Shown: positions 5,728-11,032 of the stretch, piece after piece
Layout: each line of letters begins with the position of its first letter
How positions within the stretch are numbered: position 1 is the stretch's first letter
NCBI GenBank assembly: GCA_015486905.1
Contig: WFQV01000146.1
Location: forward strand, 1-11,032
Length of the DNA: 11,032 bases
Origin: Melioribacteraceae bacterium
GTDB taxonomy: Bacteria > Bacteroidota > Ignavibacteria > Ignavibacteriales > Melioribacteraceae
Direction: 5' to 3'
Position numbers and translations under genes: made by a program
The notes under the pieces: model-generated
What the model was told of the DNA's origin: nothing
The model's input: only the letters and a program-made list of their open reading frames with translations
Databases searched by the model: none

Positions 5728-6630
5728 TCATATTAGCGAGTACCCTCGCAAAAATTCCTCGGTAGTCATTCTTTTTCTGCCTTCGGGCTGAATTTCTAAA
5801 ATTTGAAGAATAGAATCTAAGCAGCCGACAAAAACTTCCTTCTTGGTTTGTTTAATTTCTCCAATTCCTAATTTCCCCTCTTTAACTGTTTTAGCTTTGA
5901 AGACTTTGTAAATTTTCCCACCTCTCTCAAAAAATGCGCCGGGCGAAGGAGAGAGCCCTCGAATTAAATTATTGATTTCATCTGCCGGTTTATTCCAATC
6001 TATTTTACAAATTTCCTTAGTGATTTTAGGCGCTGGGGTTGCAAGTGCGTTATCTTGAGGCAACGGTTGGAAATTACCACGCCGGATTATCTCGAGCGTT
6101 TCAAGCGTTGCTTCAGCCCCCAAAGCGCTTAACTTTTCGTACAGAGTGCCTAAGTTGTCATTCTCGTCAATTGCAATTTTCTTTTGTAAAATAATATTCC
6201 CTGTGTCAACTTTCTTTTCTAAGAAGAAAGTAGTAACACCGGTCTCCTTTTCTCCCTTTATTAAAGCCCAATGAATAGGAGCGGCACCTCTGTATTTTGG
6301 AAGGAGCGAAGCGTGTAAATTGAATGAACCTTTCGGCGGAATCGAATAAACAGCGAAGGGTAAAATCTTAAATGCAACAACGACAAAAACATCGGCTTTA
6401 AAGGAGCGGAGTGTTGTTAAGAATTTTTCTTCTTTCAAATTTTCCGGCTGAAGTACAGGGATTTTTTTCTCCACAGCAAATTCTTTGATAGGAGAGAAAC
6501 TTAGTTTTCTCCCACGACCTTTGGGTTTGTCGGAGACGGTCACAACGGCGAGGATTTGATTTTCGCTATTGTAAATTTTCTTTAGTACCGCAACGGCAAA
6601 GTCGGGTGTACCGAAAAATACGATTTTCAT
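5728..6630 (-). CDS. fmt: Methionyl-tRNA formyltransferase (300 aa)
   Basis: Formylates Met on initiator tRNA using 10-formyltetrahydrofolate, so that translation starts with fMet. The Rossmann-like N-terminus opens MKIVFFGTPDFAVAVL. The catalytic segment FNLHASLLPKYRGAAPI has Asn104 and His106, and Asp142 lies in VDTG; these match the Asn-His-Asp set of formyltransferases. The later family landmarks IDW (210-212), GLSPSPGAF (225-233) and PEGRKRMTTEEFLRG (282-296) are intact. At 300 aa it is slightly shorter than the usual 310-320, mostly in the C-terminal tRNA-binding domain. The ATG start is preceded by GGGAAATAATCAG. Fmt normally sits next to def. Here def is upstream on the same strand, but 392 bases of repeat sequence lie between, so fmt may need its own promoter or depend on read-through. 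Confidence 0.97.
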   Translation of the reverse strand: MKIVFFGTPDFAVAVLKKIYNSENQILAVVTVSDKPKGRGRKLSFSPIKEFAVEKKIPVLQPENLKEEKFLTTLRSFKADVFVVVAFKILPFAVYSIPPKGSFNLHASLLPKYRGAAPIHWALIKGEKETGVTTFFLEKKVDTGNIILQKKIAIDENDNLGTLYEKLSALGAEATLETLEIIRRGNFQPLPQDNALATPAPKITKEICKIDWNKPADEINNLIRGLSPSPGAFFERGGKIYKVFKAKTVKEGKLGIGEIKQTKKEVFVGCLDSILQILEIQPEGRKRMTTEEFLRGYSLI

Positions 6631-6640
6631 CTGATTATTT

Positions 6641-6942
6641 CCCTACAAAGTTTTGTCACGATTTTTATCTTCCCCAAACGAGCAAAACCAAAAATCGCGC
6701 CAAAATACTTTAGTTTTTTCTCTCGTCCTAACCCCGCGCTAAAGCACGGGGTTGTCGCTTATGTGAAGCTGTGTTCAAATCATTCCGTACACTTCGTTCT
6801 TCAGCAATCTGTGACAAATCTCAACCTTAATCTCTAACCAAAAAATAACAGAACAATCATCCATCCTGTCGTGACGTAGCCAGAGCGCAGCGAGAGCGAA
6901 GTCAGATTATCCAATCATCCATTTATGCAATCATCCAATAAA
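6641..6942 (-). mobile_element. Truncated copy IV of the TIR element
   Basis: Read on minus, it carries a GGATGATTG tract, a GACTTCGCT...GGCTACGTCACGACAGG module (6866-6907), another GGATGGATGATTG unit, a GC hairpin (6732-6751), and the blocks TTTTGGCGCGATTTTTG, CGTTTGGGG and AAAATCGTGACAAAAC (6712-6649). The last three blocks match 3855-3920 in order and spacing. Neither 23-bp end motif is present, so it is decayed or only part of the composite. It reaches to within about 15 bases of the fmt start. Confidence 0.55.
6732..6751 (+). repeat. Hairpin with TAAA loop in the def-fmt gap
   Basis: CCCCGCGC, loop TAAA, GCACGGGG, with one mismatch. It lies about 65 bases from the CGTGACAAAAC block, a layout like 3943-3962 versus 3855. 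Confidence 0.6.
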
Positions 6943-7022
6943 TTTGCTCATCACGCAGCATTCACTCGTAATAAAAAATGAAAATGCAAATAATGAAGAG
7001 TTGTTCCGAAGTTTTCAATCCG

Positions 7023-7574
7023 TTAAAGTTTTCTTTCGGTAATCGGGTAATCTACTTTTTCTTTACGGGCAATAATATTGTTCAGTTTTTTCTGGAGCTT
7101 TTTTTTCACTTTCGGTTCCACCCTGTCGGGAATCATTTTGCCTATTAAGTGATCATATTCGTGTAAAATAACACGTGCCAAAAGGTCGTCGGCTTCCAAC
7201 ATCTGCTCATTTTCGTCCGTGTCCAAATATTTTACTTTAACGATTGCAGGTCTTTCAACATCCGTTCTTAAATTTGGTAAACTTAGGCAACCTTCTTCCA
7301 TTATTTCCACTTCTTCCGAGACTTCCAAAATAACAGGGTTAATCATAGTAACAGGCTTAACGTTCTTGTAGTCATCCATTACGCTGAGATCAACAATAAA
7401 AATCGATTTTGTGCTCGCCACTTGATTTGCGGCAAGCCCTATGCCGTAAGCATTGTGCATCGTCTCGTACATATTTCTAATCAGACCTATTGTTTGGTCG
7501 TCTATTTGATTAATAGGGTTTGTTTTTTGACGTAAGACCCTATCGCCGAAAACCGTAATTGGTAATATTGCCAT
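7023..7574 (-). CDS. def: Peptide deformylase (183 aa)
   Basis: Metal-dependent hydrolase that removes the formyl group from the N-terminal Met of new proteins, the counterpart of fmt. All three family motifs are intact. Motif 1 is GIGLAANQ (44-51). Motif 2 is EGCLSLP (94-100) with metal ligand Cys96. Motif 3 is HEYDH (138-142) with ligands His138 and His142 and catalytic Glu139. The usual HLDG/HLNG after motif 3 is HLIG here, a mild variation. The C-terminal tail (150-183) is lysine-rich. Its ATG directly follows the TAA of the membrane-protein gene (TAAATG), and GGAAATTCATAA supplies the ribosome site. It is therefore the last gene of an operon led by the M1-type peptidase. fmt follows only after a 392-base repeat block. 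Confidence 0.97.
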   Translation of the reverse strand: MAILPITVFGDRVLRQKTNPINQIDDQTIGLIRNMYETMHNAYGIGLAANQVASTKSIFIVDLSVMDDYKNVKPVTMINPVILEVSEEVEIMEEGCLSLPNLRTDVERPAIVKVKYLDTDENEQMLEADDLLARVILHEYDHLIGKMIPDRVEPKVKKKLQKKLNNIIARKEKVDYPITERKL

Positions 7575-8480
7575 TTATGAATTTCCTTTTACTTCTGTTA
7601 CTCGTTGCTCTAATACTTCCGCACGCAAGTCCCTACAAAGAATAACTTCCGTAGCGAAAAAAAACATTCTAATGTTGACTCGAAAAATAATTAAAATTTG
7701 TTGAAGAAGAAACGTAAAGGCTAAGAAATAAAAAGGCGTTCTGGGAATTCCCCAGCCTATTATATTGTAAAGAATCAGACCGAGAATACCGGTGAAGGCA
7801 ATTAGAAAAAAAACTCCGAAAACGATATTGAAATTTTTAAAAATAAACTTTACGGTATTTTTAATCTCCTCCAAAACTTTTAATCTGTTGTTCGCGGCAA
7901 GGGCAACTTTAGTGTAATCGGAGATGATTGTAATCAAACCGATAAAGAAAAGGAGCAAAAGGTAGCGGAGCAATCTGAAAATAAAAGCCGGTAAATAAGA
8001 AGCTGAATTGTAAAAAGGAAGCGTTGAAATTTTACCCGAATAATAGTAAAGCAAAAAAATTGCGGCATAGAAAAGAGTTGAAATTAAAACCACCTTAATA
8101 AAGCGGTACCAGTAACGCACCCCTCCGTAAAAGAAATCCACCCAATGATTTTTTTGTGGAGTGACAAAAACCGAAATCAGCCCACCGGCATAAAATGTGT
8201 TGAGCAAGATGTAAATAAGTACTACGCCGTAAAGCAAAAGCGGAATTTGTTCAAGCTCCAAATTGTAATTGTGATAAAATTGTAAAAGCCAAACGTAATC
8301 GAAATTTCTTGCCAGTTCGTCGCTCATCAAGGAATGTCCGATATCAACCGTAAGCAAACCGTAAATTGAAACAGAGAGGACTAAAGCCAAGAGTGCGTTG
8401 GTTCCCCACAAAAGAATTGTAAATTTCTGATTGTAAAAAAGCAGACGCCCGCCTTCCGAGAAAACATGTTTTACTTTCAT
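7575..8480 (-). CDS. Unrecognised integral membrane protein with about six helices (301 aa)
   Basis: I do not recognise the family. The protein is strongly hydrophobic, with likely transmembrane segments near 21-42, 78-105, 128-148, 168-188, 216-240 and 250-270. A short amphipathic start (MKVKHVFSEGGRLLFYNQ) and a charged C-terminal tail (283-301) are present. Aromatic and basic residues cluster between helices 2 and 3 (NHWVDFFYGGVRYWYRF). No catalytic motif, signal peptide or transporter signature was found. I place the start at 8480 rather than at the in-frame ATG 48 bases further up. The ATG at 8480 overlaps the stop of the peptidase gene as ATGA and has GGGAAGTGCGGG just before it. The stop abuts the def start. 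The tight packing suggests translational coupling and possibly a shared envelope role with the peptidase; def may simply ride along. Confidence 0.75.
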   Translation of the reverse strand: MKVKHVFSEGGRLLFYNQKFTILLWGTNALLALVLSVSIYGLLTVDIGHSLMSDELARNFDYVWLLQFYHNYNLELEQIPLLLYGVVLIYILLNTFYAGGLISVFVTPQKNHWVDFFYGGVRYWYRFIKVVLISTLFYAAIFLLYYYSGKISTLPFYNSASYLPAFIFRLLRYLLLLFFIGLITIISDYTKVALAANNRLKVLEEIKNTVKFIFKNFNIVFGVFFLIAFTGILGLILYNIIGWGIPRTPFYFLAFTFLLQQILIIFRVNIRMFFFATEVILCRDLRAEVLEQRVTEVKGNS

Positions 8481-10462
8481 CCCGCACTTCCCATAATCAT
8501 TAATGCATTTTGTAGCCAGAAGAACCACCTTACGGTAAGGGAAATTTTCCCACGGTAGCGGGATCTCAAAGTGTAAGAATTGTTGGAAAAGTTAACGTCG
8601 AAGAGATTAATCCTTTTAGGGTCCAAATTGGCGGCTACGACCGGTGCGGTGGATTTGAAATGAAATATTTTGTAACGTTTCCTTCCTTTCCAAATCAAAT
8701 AAAGTGTATCCTTCGAAGTGTAAACTTCGATTCTGTGTGGGAAATAACCGTCGCCTAACCTCTCGGCAAACAGTTCGTACTCGTTCTTGCCGGTTTTTTT
8801 AATGTAACGTATTCGATCATCGAAAACTTTTGTCGAGTTGAATACTTCATTCTTAAACCATTTTAAATCCGTATGTTTTGCCAGAAGCAGATTCCAGAAG
8901 TCCTTTCCTTTAGGATGTTTGAATTCAAACTTTGCTGCGTATTCACGGATCAAATCGAAGAAATTTTTCTCACCTAAAAGTCTTTCCAAAACGTAAAACA
9001 TTAACTCGGGTTTGTAATAGGAATTTACAACGTAGGAAAGGCGCGTCGGGAACTTGTAGGAAGTATCTGAAATTGTCCCTACAGTTAAGTCTCTGTAATA
9101 CAGTTTTAATGCTCTTGAGTATTCGGGATAGTCATTCATTCCGAGAGTGTAAACAACAGGTATGTCACTAAACGAAAGATAGTTAATTCCGTAAATGGGA
9201 ATGTAGCCGAGAAATTTGAAAGTTAATTTACCTTTAGAGTAATATTTTTCAATTATCTTACTTGCGAAATAAGAAGTAAAACCTTCGTCTAACCACGCCT
9301 CCTCGGTTTCGTTATTTGCTAAAATGCCGTAAAAGAATTGATGTGTAAATTCGTGGGCTACTAATTTTTCGGGCGAGTGCGTGTTAAGCGGCGAAAACAA
9401 TTGCGCACCGACCGTAATCAAGGTAGGGTATTCCATTCCGCCGCAACGGCTTGTGGGCGGCACGTCAACAATAGTAACCTTTTCGTAAGGATATGAACAG
9501 ATGTTATTTTCAAAGAAGTCCAACGAATGGAAAACCGTTGTAAAAATCCTATCAATGTATTTTTCGTCCGTTGGGAACAGAAACAATTCGGTTTTTATTT
9601 TGCTTCCGTCCTTGCGAACAAAATATTTTACCGAATCGATTATTTCATCCGAGATTACCCAGGCAAAATCGTGCACGGCGTTCTGAACAAACCGCCAAGT
9701 AAAATTCCGACCATCTTTTTTCAATTTTTCCCTTACACCCGTGGCTGCAACTTTGAAGTGTTGAGGAGCGGTAATGCTTACGTCGAAGTTTGAGAAGTCG
9801 GAGTAAAAATTCAAATGCGGAAAGTATTGGTGGCAGTTCCATTTACCTTTTTCAAAAATCCCGGGCTTTGGATACCATTGTGAAACAACGGAAAAATTCG
9901 TCCCGGCTGCGTAACCGAACCTTTTAACCGACTTGGGAATTTTAAGAGAATAACAGAACTCAATGTTTACACTGTCGTTAGGGTTAATGTTAAAAGGCAA
10001 CGTTACCCTTGCAACGGTGCTGTCGTAAGGATTTTTAACATCCCGTTGAACGAATTGCAATTTGTATGTTTGACCGTTGAGTTTGAACGACTTAATATTT
10101 AAATAGGTTTTCGATTCGGAATTCAAATAATACTCTGAAGCAAAAAGGGTTCTGTTGCTTTTGTAAGCATTTGCGTAAAAGTGAAAGTACATTTCTTTGG
10201 TTGGATAACGGGTTAAATTCCGCCAAACGATTTTTTCCGCAACGTTAATTTTTTTCGGATTGTTATCGTAGAAAATATTGAATCTGTAATTCGCAACCGT
10301 GACAGCCTTGCTTTCTGATATCTTTCTTAAACCGTTTTTGAAATTGCCGGGATTATTTTCCCCTAATGATTTTTTTACAATAGTTTCCGGCGTTGAAACT
10401 AAAAGAGTTGCAATGCTAAATAATGAAAAGGGAATAAACCAAAATAAACTTTTTAATTTCAC
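8477..10462 (-). CDS. Secreted M1-family zinc metallopeptidase (661 aa), GTG start
   Basis: A gluzincin aminopeptidase-like enzyme, probably exported to the periplasm or cell surface. Residues 1-22 form a signal peptide (MKLKSLFWFIPFSLFSIATLLV). A beta-rich N-terminal domain runs to about 290. The catalytic domain has the exopeptidase motif GGMEYP (341-346). The zinc site HEFTH (370-374) has the third ligand Glu393 in WLDEG, giving the standard HExxH-x18-E spacing. SYYKPELMFYVLERLLG (481-497) is where the catalytic Tyr of M1 enzymes lies. A C-terminal domain (about 545-661) ends in a hydrophobic RWFFWLQNALMIMG segment. The start is GTG at 10462-10460, just before the signal peptide. An in-frame TAG lies upstream and no Met occurs before residue 91. 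It is the first gene of the operon with the membrane protein and def. Fold and catalysis are firm; the substrate is unknown. Confidence 0.93.
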   Translation of the reverse strand: MKLKSLFWFIPFSLFSIATLLVSTPETIVKKSLGENNPGNFKNGLRKISESKAVTVANYRFNIFYDNNPKKINVAEKIVWRNLTRYPTKEMYFHFYANAYKSNRTLFASEYYLNSESKTYLNIKSFKLNGQTYKLQFVQRDVKNPYDSTVARVTLPFNINPNDSVNIEFCYSLKIPKSVKRFGYAAGTNFSVVSQWYPKPGIFEKGKWNCHQYFPHLNFYSDFSNFDVSITAPQHFKVAATGVREKLKKDGRNFTWRFVQNAVHDFAWVISDEIIDSVKYFVRKDGSKIKTELFLFPTDEKYIDRIFTTVFHSLDFFENNICSYPYEKVTIVDVPPTSRCGGMEYPTLITVGAQLFSPLNTHSPEKLVAHEFTHQFFYGILANNETEEAWLDEGFTSYFASKIIEKYYSKGKLTFKFLGYIPIYGINYLSFSDIPVVYTLGMNDYPEYSRALKLYYRDLTVGTISDTSYKFPTRLSYVVNSYYKPELMFYVLERLLGEKNFFDLIREYAAKFEFKHPKGKDFWNLLLAKHTDLKWFKNEVFNSTKVFDDRIRYIKKTGKNEYELFAERLGDGYFPHRIEVYTSKDTLYLIWKGRKRYKIFHFKSTAPVVAANLDPKRINLFDVNFSNNSYTLRSRYRGKISLTVRWFFWLQNALMIMGSAG

Positions 10463-10505
10463 TTTTATTTTCTTATTAAATAACTAAGGCTAATTTACAA
10501 TTTTT

Positions 10506-10535
10506 CAAATTAACAAATAAATTCATTTGAGGCAA
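10506..10535 (-). promoter_or_regulatory. Candidate promoter for the M1 peptidase-membrane protein-def operon
   Basis: On minus, TTG (10535-10533), 19 bases, TTAATTTG (10513-10506), one base off the Bacteroidota TAnnTTTG box. It would give a leader of about 35-40 bases before the GTG start. No terminator or other gene intervenes. Confidence 0.35.
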
Positions 10536-10571
10536 GGGAATTTTAAGAATCATTTAGTCGGCAAGAGAATG

Positions 10572-10594
10572 GTACAGGTTTAAAATCAGTGGCA
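10572..10594 (+). repeat. Terminal repeat, left end of copy III
   Basis: GTACAGGTTTAAAATCAG followed by TGGCA, the fifth copy of the gap-free 23-bp end motif. Confidence 0.85.
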
Positions 10595-10840
10595 AAAAAA
10601 ATTAGAAAGAAGAAACAAGAAATGAGAAATTGTTTTCGTTAGACGCAAGAAGCAAGACGTGAAAAGTTTGAGGTCATTCGAGTACCCGTCAATAGTAATT
10701 CATACGATATTCGTTTAGAGGTTTAGTTCGCCTTCGGCGGTTTAGAAGTTTAGGGGTTCAAAGGGACCAAGGGACAAATGGATGATTGGATGATTGGATA
10801 GCAAATTACAGAGGAAAGAAAATTTTTAATTCTTAACATG

Positions 10841-10876
10841 CCTACCGCCTGCCTGACGGTAGGCAGGGCGGGCAGG
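10841..10876 (+). repeat. GC-rich multi-pairing hairpin
   Basis: CCTACCG (10841-10847) pairs with CGGTAGG (10857-10863). Alternatively CCTGCC (10848-10853) pairs with GGCAGG at 10862-10867 or 10871-10876. It stands out by GC content from its AT-rich surroundings. No T-tract follows, so it is not a good terminator. Confidence 0.65.
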
Positions 10877-10904
10877 TTCTTAATTCATAATTTTTAATTG
10901 AATA

Positions 10905-11030
10905 AATCTGTGTTCTATTGTCCAATCAGCGGAAATCATAATCCATCATGAAAATCTGCGTCCTATTTCCAAATCCGTGAATATCCGTTTAATCCGTGTT
11001 ATCCGTGTTCTATTAAATCAGCGTCCTATT
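10905..11030 (+). repeat. AATCNGYGTYCTATT repeats
   Basis: Four 15-base units: AATCTGTGTTCTATT (10905), AATCTGCGTCCTATT (10953), TATCCGTGTTCTATT (11000) and AATCAGCGTCCTATT (11016). ATCCGTGAAT and ATCCGTTTA sub-units lie between them. Spacing is irregular (33, 32 and 1 bases between units), so this is a degenerate repeat and not a CRISPR array. Confidence 0.7.
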
Positions 11031-11032
11031 AC

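Larger units (their letters stand above)
6631..7022. other. Repeat-filled gap between def and fmt
   Basis: No gene is seen in these 392 bases. Bases 6641-6942 are made of modules also found in the TIR elements. Bases 6943-7022 show nothing recognisable, and no clear terminator follows def. Confidence 0.75.
10463..11032. other. Non-coding right end of the window, promoter region then repeats
   Basis: No supported gene on either strand. Bases 10463-10540 hold the M1 operon leader. From 10571 to the end is repeat sequence: a TIR element start, a GGATGATTG tract, a CCTACCG hairpin and AATCCGTG-type repeats. Whatever lies to the right is outside the window. Confidence 0.7.
10571..11032 (+). mobile_element. 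TIR element, copy III, 5' part (runs off the window)
   Basis: Starts with GGTACAGGTTTAAAATC (10571-10587) and GTGGCA, differing from the left end of copy I at one position of the 23. The purine tract that follows (AAAGAAGAAACAAGAAATGAGAAAT, in two parts at 10606-10630) matches copies I and II. It then joins AGACGCAAGAAGCAAGACGT (10641-10660), the exact word at 1517-1536. The intervening module of about 105 bases of copy I is missing. The right end motif was not found before base 11032, so the end is unplaced; the left flank AAGAGAAT (10563-10570) could be one side of a target duplication. Confidence 0.55.

Noticed and set aside
8481..8528. Upstream ATG for the membrane protein (16 extra residues)
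   Set aside because: It would overlap the peptidase gene by 52 bases and add a non-hydrophobic, atypical start. The ATGA overlap at 8480 has a better ribosome site.
10905..11030. Possible CRISPR array at the right edge
   Set aside because: Units are only 15 bases, imperfect and irregularly spaced, and no cas gene is present.

Overview
The window reads as a piece of an AT-rich bacterial chromosome from the Bacteroidota/Ignavibacteriota/Chlorobi side of the tree. This placement is an inference. It rests on possible Bacteroidota-style promoters (TTG, 19-21 bases, then a TAnnTTTG-like box), the style of the household proteins, and the clutter of short intergenic repeats. No rRNA or marker tree is available to confirm it. 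Every convincing protein gene lies on the minus strand. No tRNA, rRNA, CRISPR array or transposase gene was seen.

Layout from left to right. At 1-1115 is the N-terminal part of a type I restriction endonuclease subunit (HsdR), which runs off the left edge. A repeat-filled gap follows (1116-2019). At 2020-3675 is a two-gene operon: an ECF sigma factor with a TTG start, then its likely membrane-bound RskA-type anti-sigma factor. A second repeat-filled gap follows (3676-4792). Next are a zinc-finger SAM methyltransferase (4793-5626) and methionyl-tRNA formyltransferase fmt (5728-6630). A third repeat gap (6631-7022) separates fmt from peptide deformylase def (7023-7574). Def is the last gene of a tightly packed operon: secreted M1-type metallopeptidase, six-helix membrane protein, def. 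The right end (10463-11032) is non-coding and repeat-rich.

The household logic is clear for fmt and def. Fmt formylates initiator Met-tRNA and Def removes the formyl group from new proteins. They are usually neighbours, and here they are split by repeat debris. The sigma/anti-sigma pair is a classic signal module. The M1 peptidase and membrane protein act at the envelope.

The most notable content lies between the genes. Two intergenic blocks, 1347-1922 (+) and 3801-4760 (-), look like copies of one undescribed non-autonomous mobile element. Each has about 24-bp terminal inverted repeats (GGTACARGTTTAAA...GGTGGCA), the same internal landmarks in the same order, and an 8-bp flanking direct repeat matching at 7 of 8 bases. 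They lie in opposite orientation on either side of the sigma/anti-sigma operon. A third copy starts at 10571 and leaves the window, and a truncated fourth sits between def and fmt.
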